Origin: Psychrobacter aestuarii
Lineage (GTDB): Bacteria; Pseudomonadota; Gammaproteobacteria; Pseudomonadales; Moraxellaceae
Reading direction: 5' to 3'
Length of the DNA stretch: 64,000 nucleotides
Assembly: GCF_904846035.1 (NCBI RefSeq)
Contig: NZ_CAJGYT010000001.1
Span: forward strand, 248,001 to 312,000
Position numbers and translations under genes: made by a program. The notes under the pieces are model-generated. The model ran no database searches, was not told the DNA's origin, and saw only the letters and a list, made by a program, of their open reading frames with translations. Each line of letters begins with the position of its first letter. Position 1 is the first letter of the stretch. Shown piece after piece: positions 56,703 to 64,000 of the stretch.

Positions 56703-57751
56703 GATGCTGCCCCGCCTTGTAGTTCTACTGCTGATACTTTATTTGCCAAACTGACGAGCGACGACATGCCGCCATAAATCCATACAGGCGACAGCTCGCC
56801 CACACAGCGCGTCTGCCCATAGCCCAAGCGCTGCCAAATCAAACTGTCCTCAACCTCAGCGCGGGTAATGGGGCTTAAGGGGTCAACGATGAGCAAACAC
56901 ACCTCGTCATCGAGCTGCGCCAAATCACCGACGCGCTTTGGCACAAAGCCATAACCATTGCCCGCGCCAAGTACCGCAAGTTCTTTGCCCATCGCGTCAA
57001 AGGCGGGTTTAAACAGGCTGTTATTGACATACATGCGTATGTTATTGGCGTCAGAAAATTGCACCACGGCGAATTTTTTGACCTTAGGATAGCGCGCTTG
57101 TAGCTGTACGCCCGCCTGTGCAATCGCGTGTTTGCTTTGCTTAATATAATCTTCTGCTGCCTGAGGCTGCCCAATCAGCGCACCCAATTTTCGGGTGGGC
57201 TCGCTATAGTCCGCCCATGTCGCAACCTCCCCCTTTGCGGCAAACATCACCGACTCGGCAGGTACATCGCCGTACAGATTACGCGCATGCTCATAAAACG
57301 GATTGTCAATCACCATATCTATCGGCAGCTGGGCAATCAGCTCGGCATTCGGCTGATAACGAATGCCCAAATCGGTGATATCGGCTGGCAAGTTCGGCGT
57401 ATCGACCCATCTATGCCACATACGCACATCGCCCGTCGCCACAGGCGCGTAGCCCATCGCCGTCAAGGTCGCGGCGTTGCCCCAGTCGGGACTGACCACC
57501 CGCTTGGGCGTATTGGTATTAGACTGGGCGTGATGACCTTGGTCGGTTGCGCGCTCAGATGCAGCATGGGACGCAGGCTCGGACGCGCTTTTTGCTTGAC
57601 CACAGCCGCTGATAGTGGCGCTCGTTATTAGTACGGTGGTCATCAGGGCAAGCGGCGCAGACGGTCTAGACGCAGGCGCACACAAAGAAACGCACGCGGT
57701 ATCGAGTGACAAGCGTGCGCGTAAAGAAGCAAATATAGAATCGGCAAACAT
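56699..57751 (-). CDS. Iron-siderophore ABC transporter substrate-binding lipoprotein
   Basis: 350-residue class III binding protein of the FhuD/FecB type (RVVSPDWGNAATLTAMGYAPVATGD at the start of the first lobe, then PNAELIAQLPIDMVI). A lipobox ISGC near residue 50 predicts a lipid-anchored mature protein. The signal region is unusually long if the ATG at 57751 is used; the Met at residue 37 is an alternative start but also lacks a clear ribosome binding site. Delivers the ferric siderophore to the fused permease. Confidence 0.83.
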   Translation of the reverse strand: MFADSIFASLRARLSLDTACVSLCAPASRPSAPLALMTTVLITSATISGCGQAKSASEPASHAASERATDQGHHAQSNTNTPKRVVSPDWGNAATLTAMGYAPVATGDVRMWHRWVDTPNLPADITDLGIRYQPNAELIAQLPIDMVIDNPFYEHARNLYGDVPAESVMFAAKGEVATWADYSEPTRKLGALIGQPQAAEDYIKQSKHAIAQAGVQLQARYPKVKKFAVVQFSDANNIRMYVNNSLFKPAFDAMGKELAVLGAGNGYGFVPKRVGDLAQLDDEVCLLIVDPLSPITRAEVEDSLIWQRLGYGQTRCVGELSPVWIYGGMSSLVSLANKVSAVELQGGAAS

Positions 57752-57872
57752 AGCGGATTGTCTTTTTTTGAAAGAAAAGAGAGGAGAAAGCGAGAAAAAA
57801 CAGCGGCGCTAAACCCTAAAAACGGTCGTCAATGACCTAGCGTCTTAGCAGCGTGCTGAGCACGTACACCAG

Positions 57873-58637
57873 CTACGCCACTGCCACAGGTTGCCCTGTC
57901 ACAGGGTGGGTCAACAGCTGCATGGTGACATTAAAAATATCGTGCAAAATGCTCGGCTGCATGGTGCTGGCAATGTCACCGTTATGGCAGATGCGCCCGC
58001 CTTTGAGCGCGATGATGCGATCCGCGTATTGCGCCGCCAGATTGATATCATGGATGATAATCACCACGCTCAAACCCTGCTCATCGACCAGACGGCGTAT
58101 CAGCTCAATCACCTCAATTTGATAATGCATATCGAGCGCGGCAAGCGGCTCATCGAGTAGCAGATAATCGGTGTCTTGCGCCAAGCACATCGCCAGCCAA
58201 GCCCGCGCCCGCTCACCACCTGACAAGGTGCTGGTTAAGCGATCAGCAAAGCGCTCAACCTGCGTCACACGCATCGCCTCAACTACTTTTTCATGATCAA
58301 GGGCGCTGGGTTTTTGTAGCCATTTTTGGTGCGGATAGCGCCCGAGCATCACCAGCTCACGCACCGTAAAGCCCGCCGCCTCAGGCAATTGCTGCGGCAG
58401 ATACGCCAGCTTACGCGCCAGTGCCTTACTGCCATAATCACTAATGGCACGCTCATCGAGACTGACCTCGCCTTTTGAGCTGCCCATCTCACCCGCCAAG
58501 GCTTTAATCAAGGTCGACTTGCCTGAGCCATTGTGCCCAATGAGCGCCACCAGCTGCCGCGCCGCGACATCAAAGCTGACATTATCAAGCAATGTGTTGC
58601 CTTGGCGATGAATGGTCATTTGATTGACACGTAACAT
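57873..58637 (-). CDS. Iron-siderophore ABC transporter ATP-binding protein
   Basis: 254-residue FhuC/FepC-type ATPase: Walker A GHNGSGKSTL near residue 36, Q-loop LPQQLPE, signature LSGGERARAWLA, Walker B YLLLDEPLAALD and H-loop IIIHDINLA. First gene of the uptake unit (ATPase, binding protein, permease) with AAGGGT ahead of the ATG and a Fur-like box about 100 bases upstream, shared with the divergent flavoprotein gene. Confidence 0.92.
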   Translation of the reverse strand: MLRVNQMTIHRQGNTLLDNVSFDVAARQLVALIGHNGSGKSTLIKALAGEMGSSKGEVSLDERAISDYGSKALARKLAYLPQQLPEAAGFTVRELVMLGRYPHQKWLQKPSALDHEKVVEAMRVTQVERFADRLTSTLSGGERARAWLAMCLAQDTDYLLLDEPLAALDMHYQIEVIELIRRLVDEQGLSVVIIIHDINLAAQYADRIIALKGGRICHNGDIASTMQPSILHDIFNVTMQLLTHPVTGQPVAVA

Positions 58638-58738
58638 AGCGACCCTTTTTTATACCCAAATATTTCAGCGCTTTATCGGTGTTAATAGCCTTTTAGACCC
58701 GTTTTGCGCCATGACTGTGACCGATTCTACTCGCAAAT

Positions 58739-58757
58739 GATAACAAAAACAATTATC
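58739..58757. promoter_or_regulatory. Fur-like box in the divergent uptake/reductase promoter
   Basis: GATAACAAAAACAATTATC: both outer half-sites match the 19-base Fur consensus (14 of 19 by hand). It sits between the ATPase gene and the siderophore-interacting protein gene. A possible promoter for the latter is TTGCTA (58772) and GATAAT (58796) with an 18-base spacer. Confidence 0.65.
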
Positions 58758-58815
58758 ATTAACTAAAAAATTTGCTATTGTTCTTTCACACTTTTGATAA
58801 TAAACGGCTACTTTT

Positions 58816-59991
58816 ATGCGCCAATACCCCACCACGCCCGCATCCAGCAGCGCGCCGAGCACTTGCGACATGAGTCCTGCGCGCAGCCTACTGACCGACC
58901 CTGAGATTGCCCATATCGTCAATCATTTGAATGAAGAGCACGTCGATGAGCTGTGCGGATTTTTAACTGCATTTAGCCCATTAACGCTCGATAGCAGCGA
59001 TGATATTGATGTCAAAATCCGTGAGATTTACCCCGAAGGCGTGGTGATTAAAGCCGCGCCGCTGTTAGAAAAGTCTACCGAAAGCGCCAGCAATCCTGCG
59101 CTATCGGACACTGAGGCGCACTTTATCGCCTTTGATGCGCCTGTCACGCAATTAAGCGATTTGCAGCATCAATACATCGTGCTTAAACAGCGCGCCGACA
59201 AAAAACGCGGCAAAAAAACCATTCAGCTGACCGAGCAGCATTTTACCGTTGAGGACAGCGCCTTTATCAGCGCCCATATGCTGCGCCTGACGCTGAGCAA
59301 TACGCCCAACCCTACACTGCCCGTGCCACTTGAAGACGCGGGCTATGCGTATTTGTTTGATTTGGCGCACACGCAAGCGGCGCATCCCGAACGCTTTGTC
59401 GCCATTCACGAGCCGCGTGCGCATTGCTATTACACCTTGCGTAAGGCATGGCAGGAAAATGGCATAAACCAAGCATGGGTCGATGTGTTTGTACATGGCG
59501 ACACGTCAGGGGGCACGTGGGCGGCAAGCTTGCAGGCGGGCGAATCCATCTACACCAAACGCGAGCTGCCTGAAAAAATAAGTCATTTACAAACAGGACA
59601 AGCGCTGTTGATTGCCGATGAAACGTCCATTCCGACGGTCGCCCGCCTCTTGGAGCTTTGGGACAATCCGCTTGCACCCATCGTGCTGTATGTCACAGGT
59701 GACGCCCGCGACCAAGAGTATTTGGAGAGTATCGAGATAACGCCTGAGTTTCGCGCGCGCTGCGCCTTTGTGCCACTGGTGACAGGAAAAATGAACGCGG
59801 GGAAAGACGTGGCGGCACAGATAGATGACGTGCTGGCGGCACATTTAGCAAACACGCCGACACCTATTGATAAGGTGTGGGGCGCACTAGAAGCGCAAAC
59901 CGCCAAAGTCCTACGCGGCAAACTCAAAACCCGCCTGAATCTCGGTCGTAGTGACGTGGTGGTGAAGGTGTATTGGCGTTATGATGGTTAA
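58816..59991 (+). CDS. Siderophore-interacting protein with N-terminal DUF2470 domain
   Basis: 391-residue cytoplasmic flavoprotein that would reduce ferric siderophore and release iron. The N-terminal part (DPEIAHIVNHLNEEHVDELCGF) is a DUF2470/heme-utilisation-like module. The rest is the FAD-binding and SIP domains: the FAD motif reads HCYYTLRKA, then VDVFVHGDTSGGTWAASLQAGE, LIADETSIPTVARLLE and the C-terminal VVVKVYWRYDG. It replaces FhuF-type reductases in many NIS systems. No clear ribosome binding site; a start at residue 19 is possible. Confidence 0.83.
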   Translation: MRQYPTTPASSSAPSTCDMSPARSLLTDPEIAHIVNHLNEEHVDELCGFLTAFSPLTLDSSDDIDVKIREIYPEGVVIKAAPLLEKSTESASNPALSDTEAHFIAFDAPVTQLSDLQHQYIVLKQRADKKRGKKTIQLTEQHFTVEDSAFISAHMLRLTLSNTPNPTLPVPLEDAGYAYLFDLAHTQAAHPERFVAIHEPRAHCYYTLRKAWQENGINQAWVDVFVHGDTSGGTWAASLQAGESIYTKRELPEKISHLQTGQALLIADETSIPTVARLLELWDNPLAPIVLYVTGDARDQEYLESIEITPEFRARCAFVPLVTGKMNAGKDVAAQIDDVLAAHLANTPTPIDKVWGALEAQTAKVLRGKLKTRLNLGRSDVVVKVYWRYDG

Positions 59992-60002
59992 CAACACGCA
60001 TT

Positions 60003-61424
60003 CTATTCAGCATTTGCCTTAACTTTTTGCTCCTTCAAATACTGCCCCAGCCAATCTAAAAATGCCGCACTGGTGGTGGCGACATTTAAGCGCAGATGCG
60101 TAGACATACGGGTATCGGGATAAAACAGCTGCCCTGGCGCAACCAGCCAGCTTGCCTCATACGCCGCCATGGCTAGTGGGGCGGTGTCGGTCTTGGTATC
60201 GACCCAGACGAACAGTCCCGCTTGCGTGTGCTCAGGATAGGTAAGCCCCATTGCGGGCAGAGCGATGCGCAATTGTTGATGCGCGGCGTACAGCTTTTCT
60301 TGTACCTTTTTGATTTGGCGGCGGTATTCACCATGCGTCCACAGCCGATGTATCACCCGCTCGCCAAACTCAGGCGTCTGCATACTGTTGAGCATTTTTA
60401 CCCTGAGCATGCCCTCGACTAACGGCTCAGGACAAACGAGCAGCCCCACACGCCAGCCTGACGCCATAGATTTGGCAAACCCTGTGGCGTACAGCACCCG
60501 TTCAAACTGGTCTAAATTGGCATAGCGTAAGACGTTGTTCTGCGGCTCAAACGGTGCATAGAGGTCATCTTCAAAGATATAGACATCGTGTTGGTGCATG
60601 AGCTTGAGCACCTGATGAGCACGGGCGGGGTGCAGATGATACGAGGTCGGATTGTGCAGTACGCTGTTGGTCAGATACATTTTGGGTCGATGCTGCTGGC
60701 ACAGGGCTGCCATTTGCTCAATATTTGGCCCTTCATGGTTGCGCTCAACCCCAATCACGCGCAAGCCCTGCTGCTGCAAACAGCTCGACAACCAAAACCA
60801 GCTCGGACTGTCCACCAACACCACATCGCCCGCTTGCGTCAACAGCTGCGCCGCCATCGTTACCGCTTGCGACACGCCCGCTGTGGTCACGATATGCGCT
60901 GCGTCCGTGTGCATGCCCATGCTGCTTAGCTGCTGCGTCAACTGCTCGCGCAGCGGCAAATAGCCCTGAATATCGCCATAGCCATAGATAAAATCGTCCG
61001 CCTGCTGGGTGATTTGGCGTATCGCCCACGCCATCTTGTCATTGCGTATCCACGCATCGGGCAGCATCCCAATCCCCGACGCACGCTCGTGCGGTATCTC
61101 GCCGAACATTCTCGGCACCAGCCAGCGACTGTCAATCACCGTCGGCGTGCTGCGCATCGCGTTTGCGCTTGGCATGGCGGACGCAGCTTGCGCGCTGACG
61201 TAATAGCCTGAGCTGGGCTTGGCGGTCAGCACATTGGTCGCGACCAGCTGCTCATACGCTTGCACCACCGTAAAGCTCGACACCCCAAGCGACTTTGCCA
61301 ATTTGCGCACCGAGGGCACGCGCTGATTGGGCTGATACGTCTGCCAGTCGATGCGTTGCTGTATCCACTCGGCAACCGCTTCGGTCTTGGTCAGTTTTGG
61401 GTTTAATTGATACGTTTCAATCAT
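60003..61424 (-). CDS. MocR-type regulator (GntR winged helix fused to aminotransferase)
   Basis: 473 residues. The winged helix (RVPSVRKLAKSLGVSSFTVVQAYEQLVA, SGYYVS) is followed by an aminotransferase-like domain with the PLP lysine in YATGFAKSMASGWRVG and the LHNPTSYHL loop. Divergent from a LysE-family exporter, its probable target. It converges on the siderophore-interacting protein gene with an 11-base gap and no visible terminator, so the two transcripts probably overlap at their ends. Confidence 0.87.
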   Translation of the reverse strand: MIETYQLNPKLTKTEAVAEWIQQRIDWQTYQPNQRVPSVRKLAKSLGVSSFTVVQAYEQLVATNVLTAKPSSGYYVSAQAASAMPSANAMRSTPTVIDSRWLVPRMFGEIPHERASGIGMLPDAWIRNDKMAWAIRQITQQADDFIYGYGDIQGYLPLREQLTQQLSSMGMHTDAAHIVTTAGVSQAVTMAAQLLTQAGDVVLVDSPSWFWLSSCLQQQGLRVIGVERNHEGPNIEQMAALCQQHRPKMYLTNSVLHNPTSYHLHPARAHQVLKLMHQHDVYIFEDDLYAPFEPQNNVLRYANLDQFERVLYATGFAKSMASGWRVGLLVCPEPLVEGMLRVKMLNSMQTPEFGERVIHRLWTHGEYRRQIKKVQEKLYAAHQQLRIALPAMGLTYPEHTQAGLFVWVDTKTDTAPLAMAAYEASWLVAPGQLFYPDTRMSTHLRLNVATTSAAFLDWLGQYLKEQKVKANAE

Positions 61425-61482
61425 TACGCGTGCGCCTATCTATACCGTTATAAAAACAATCGCTCATCACTAAAATACAAAC

Positions 61483-61539
61483 AACTGTCCTGCCATCAGC
61501 AACTATACACTTTGTTCAGCGTTCTGCAAACTGTATCGG
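61483..61539. promoter_or_regulatory. Probable operator region between MocR and LysE genes
   Basis: AACTGTCC at 61483-61490 equals the octamer at 36363 in the other MocR intergenic region. AACTATAC and AACTGTAT follow at intervals toward the LysE gene. Proposed MocR sites. Confidence 0.35.
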
Positions 61540-61608
61540 GAGTGTTATGGTCGCCTGCTCTATAGTGAATCACTCCTACCCTTAATAATAATAAAGGAAA
61601 TACACCTT

Positions 61609-62277
61609 ATGGGCGCAAACATCTCCCTCACAGGCAGTCTTGCCGCGTTGGCAGTCTTTATGACCATCAACTCCATCACCCCAGGACCGAACAACCTCAT
61701 GCTGTTGCATGGCAGCATCAAGCGCGGATTTTGGCACTGTCGCTGGCATATTCTCGGCATCACCGCAGGCTTGGTCGTCATGCTGGCGCTCAGCTATTGG
61801 GGCATGGCAGCACTTATCGTGCGCGTGCCCGCACTCATGCTGGTGGTCAAAGTCTTGGGCACGCTGTACTTGCTGTGGCTCACCTACCAAATGGCAAAAA
61901 GCGACTTTGTGGCGATTGTCAGCACTGCACTTGCGCAAGAGCGTCAAGGACATACGCCAGTGCAAAAAGGCTTTGGCGAGCTGCCGCTTAACTTATGGCA
62001 AGCGGCGGCGTTTCAATGGCTAAACCCAAAGGCATGGACGATGACCATGGTCGCGCCCAGTATCGCGATGGTGCAAGTCAACCAAGCGGGCGGCTTGCCT
62101 CTCGCCACCGTCCTGCTATTGCTGCTTTGCGCCCTGATTAATATCGCCTGTATTAGCTGTTGGGCAGCGGGCGGGCATTGGCTGCGGCGGCTGATTCACT
62201 TTCCGCGCCTGATCCAAAGCATTCACGCGCTGATTGTGCTGATGACGCTGTATTGCGCGCTGGCGCTGTGGCTTTAA
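61609..62277 (+). CDS. LysE/RhtB-family exporter
   Basis: 222-residue membrane protein with six hydrophobic segments and the family N-terminal motif SITPGPNNLMLLHGS. Members export amino acids or their derivatives. FQWLNPKAWTMTM in the middle is also typical. AAGGAAAT precedes the ATG. The EamA transporter gene follows after 53 bases, perhaps in one operon. Confidence 0.88.
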   Translation: MGANISLTGSLAALAVFMTINSITPGPNNLMLLHGSIKRGFWHCRWHILGITAGLVVMLALSYWGMAALIVRVPALMLVVKVLGTLYLLWLTYQMAKSDFVAIVSTALAQERQGHTPVQKGFGELPLNLWQAAAFQWLNPKAWTMTMVAPSIAMVQVNQAGGLPLATVLLLLLCALINIACISCWAAGGHWLRRLIHFPRLIQSIHALIVLMTLYCALALWL

Positions 62278-62330
62278 TGGCTATGCGAATACTAATAAAA
62301 ATAAGAAAAACACTATCGTAAGGAAAAACC

Positions 62331-63191
62331 ATGACCCGCACCGCGCACGCACTCGCCTTTTTGGTGGTCTTTATATGGGGTTTTAACTTTATTGTCATTC
62401 GCTGGGGCATGGAGGCAATGCATCCGATGACCATGACCGCGCTGCGCTTTTTATTGACCGCTGTGCCGCTTGTCTTTTTTATTAAAAAACCTGATGTCCC
62501 CATGCGCTATGTCGTCATATATGGCGTGCTGTTCGGTAGCGGGGTGTGGTGCTTGACCAACTTGGCGATAGCGCTAGGCACGCCTGCGGGCATGGCGTCT
62601 TTATTGCTACAGCTCAGTCCGTTTTTGACCGTACTTGTCGCGGTGTTTGGCTTTGGCGAGCGTTTATCACGCGTGCAAATTTTGGGCATTATCATTGCTT
62701 TTATTGGCTTTATCACGATATGTCTGCCGCAGATTCAGCAGCCAAGCGCGCTTGGCATGGGCTTGGTATTGTTGGCGGCGGTATGCTGGACGGTGTGTAA
62801 CGTCATTATTAAACACAGTAAACCCAAAAACGTCATCAGCTTTACCGTGTGGTCAAGTGTGTTTGTGCCTGTGCCCATCGTGGTATTGTCGGCGGTTTAT
62901 GCGCTGTTTTATCCGCTAGATTGGCACACGTTTATCACTATCGACAATTATCAAGGCATCGTCTCGGTGCTCTTTCAAGCAGGTATCGTTACGCTGTTTG
63001 GCTATGGCGTGTGGACGCATCTTATCAGCCGTTATGGCTTGTCGGTTGTTGCACCGTATACTCTGCTTGTACCGATATTTGGGGTGTTTTTTGGTGGGCT
63101 GTTTTATGATGAGACGCTAAGTACGATAGAAATAGTAGGCGCAGGACTGGTGCTGGCAGGTTTGGTTTTATTAATGCGTAAATCGGCTTAG
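62331..63191 (+). CDS. EamA-family (DMT) transporter
   Basis: 286-residue drug/metabolite transporter with ten hydrophobic segments in two EamA repeats (LAFLVVFIWGFNFIVIRWGM; GMGLVLLAAVCWTVCNVIIK). RhtA/EamA relatives export amino acids or cysteine metabolites. AAGGAAAAACC precedes the ATG. A strong terminator closes the unit. Confidence 0.88.
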   Translation: MTRTAHALAFLVVFIWGFNFIVIRWGMEAMHPMTMTALRFLLTAVPLVFFIKKPDVPMRYVVIYGVLFGSGVWCLTNLAIALGTPAGMASLLLQLSPFLTVLVAVFGFGERLSRVQILGIIIAFIGFITICLPQIQQPSALGMGLVLLAAVCWTVCNVIIKHSKPKNVISFTVWSSVFVPVPIVVLSAVYALFYPLDWHTFITIDNYQGIVSVLFQAGIVTLFGYGVWTHLISRYGLSVVAPYTLLVPIFGVFFGGLFYDETLSTIEIVGAGLVLAGLVLLMRKSA

Positions 63192-63212
63192 TCTTTTCTT
63201 AAATTTAATAAT

Positions 63213-63244
63213 AAAAAACCAAGGCATCACACCTTGGTTTTTTT
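63213..63244. terminator. Rho-independent terminator after the EamA gene
   Basis: AAAAAACCAAGG / CCTTGGTTTTTT with a 7-base loop; symmetrical, so it can work in both directions. Confidence 0.88.
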
Positions 63245-63340
63245 AATATAATCGGGCAAAGGCTTAGCCGATAACACGCTTTATAGATATACAGAACTAT
63301 ATTATAAAACATTTATTTACACTTTAGTTTGCTTACCTAT

Positions 63341-63401
63341 GACATGAGATGTCGTATGTGGTATCTACCTACTTGTCATAATCCAATTACTCATCTATTG
63401 T
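63341..63401 (+). promoter_or_regulatory. Possible cas3 promoter and palindrome
   Basis: GACAT-GAG-ATGTC is a perfect palindrome at 63341-63353. TTGTCA (63373) and TATTGT (63396) with a 17-base spacer could be a promoter for cas3, whose ATG is 48 bases further on. Confidence 0.3.
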
Positions 63402-63448
63402 TATCTTAGAATCCAACATTTGCCATCAATTTTCACCACGAGTTTTTT

Positions 63449-64000
63449 ATGACTTTATTAAGGGACGATGCGCATTTATATTGCACGTTTATTGCTCATG
63501 TACGTCAGTCTGACGGCGCAGAGCAACCACTCTATGACCACTTAACAGGTACAGCAGCTATTGCTAAAGCATTAGCTGCTAAGATTGGCCTGCCATTATC
63601 AGGTGAGCTGATTGGGCTGGTACATGACCTTGGCAAATACAGTACAGCATTTCAAGAGTACCTTAAAAAAAGTGTCGCATATGATAAGTATCAGCATTTG
63701 GACGAAGATGAAGAAGCAGGACTGTTACTAGACAGCAAACCCAAACGCGGCTCAGTGGACCACTCCACAGCAGGTGCTATTTATCTTAATGAGCAGTTTA
63801 AGAAATTGAGCTCAAGCTATATACAAGCACATAGTCAACAAAAAATCCGCCGTTATGAAGGACAGCTTTTAGCGGATATGCTGTTCATTTGCGTGGCATC
63901 GCATCATAGCGGTCTAATTAATATCGTCGGACAAAATACCCAACCTTATTTATCTGAACGCAAAAACAAACCTGAAGAAAAAACGCACTATACCCAAGCA
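63449..64000 (+). CDS. cas3: CRISPR-associated nuclease/helicase Cas3, N-terminal HD domain (cut by window end)
   Basis: The first 184 codons of a gene that runs off the right edge. The HD nuclease signature is complete: His31 (YDHLTGTA), His59-Asp60 (LVHDLGKYS), His105 (VDHSTAGA) and His152-His153 (ASHHSG). These bind the metal ions used to degrade DNA in type I CRISPR interference. The form and spacing recall subtype I-C Cas3, but the helicase part and neighbouring cas genes lie outside, so the subtype is open. It starts a new transcription unit after a terminator. Confidence 0.85.
   Translation, partial: MTLLRDDAHLYCTFIAHVRQSDGAEQPLYDHLTGTAAIAKALAAKIGLPLSGELIGLVHDLGKYSTAFQEYLKKSVAYDKYQHLDEDEEAGLLLDSKPKRGSVDHSTAGAIYLNEQFKKLSSSYIQAHSQQKIRRYEGQLLADMLFICVASHHSGLINIVGQNTQPYLSERKNKPEEKTHYTQA

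Overview
The window looks like the chromosome of a gammaproteobacterium of the Moraxellaceae, most likely Psychrobacter or a close relative. This rests on family-level recognition: a very large NAD-dependent glutamate dehydrogenase, the CysI-DUF934-CysH order, and a 1,3-diaminopropane-type siderophore locus like those known in Acinetobacter. No database search was possible. Coding is dense. I saw no rRNA, tRNA, insertion sequence, prophage or CRISPR array.

Layout. 1-5.5 kb: assimilatory sulfate reduction (cysI, cut at the left edge, a DUF934 gene, cysH, cysG) with one orphan lipoprotein. 5.7-11.1 kb: the SbcCD DNA-end nuclease. 11.3-16.1 kb: the giant glutamate dehydrogenase. 16.7-29.9 kb: housekeeping genes (purD, an ABC1/UbiB-like kinase, a TrmB-like methyltransferase, yacG, an argD-like aminotransferase, a LysR regulator, dnaX, lysS, prfA, a KAS III enzyme). 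30.2-36.3 kb: a nicotinamide riboside salvage pair (PnuC plus a NadR-type kinase), a DUF2058 gene preceded by a hexanucleotide tract, a GST, an AT-rich PAP2/dual-specificity phosphatase pair that may be a split gene, and an MFS transporter divergent from a MocR-type regulator.

38.0-60.0 kb is the main accessory region: a complete-looking, Fur-controlled siderophore system. Dat and Ddc would make 1,3-diaminopropane. A flavin N-monooxygenase and a GNAT acyltransferase would convert it to a hydroxamate. Three IucA/IucC-family (NIS) synthetases would assemble it with citrate and probably a further carboxylate. An RraA-like enzyme is translationally linked to the synthetases. A DHA2-type MFS pump is the likely exporter. 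Uptake would use a TonB receptor, a lipoprotein binding protein, a fused FecCD-type permease and an ATPase. A divergent siderophore-interacting flavoprotein would release the iron. The core order (dat, ddc, NIS, monooxygenase/acyltransferase, NIS) resembles the rhizobactin 1021/schizokinen pathway, but the third NIS enzyme and the RraA-like protein go beyond it, so the product may be undescribed. Fur-like boxes lie in front of four transcription units.

60.0-63.2 kb: a second MocR-type regulator divergent from a LysE exporter, then an EamA transporter. The right edge enters a CRISPR-Cas locus: the first 184 codons of a Cas3 HD nuclease.

Non-coding structure worth attention: 28 tandem 12-bp units inside dnaX with two compensating indels, 11 hexamers between the NadR-like and DUF2058 genes, three copies of a 48-bp hairpin-forming intergenic repeat, five copies of a short intergenic motif, and a hairpin covering the ribosome binding site of ddc.
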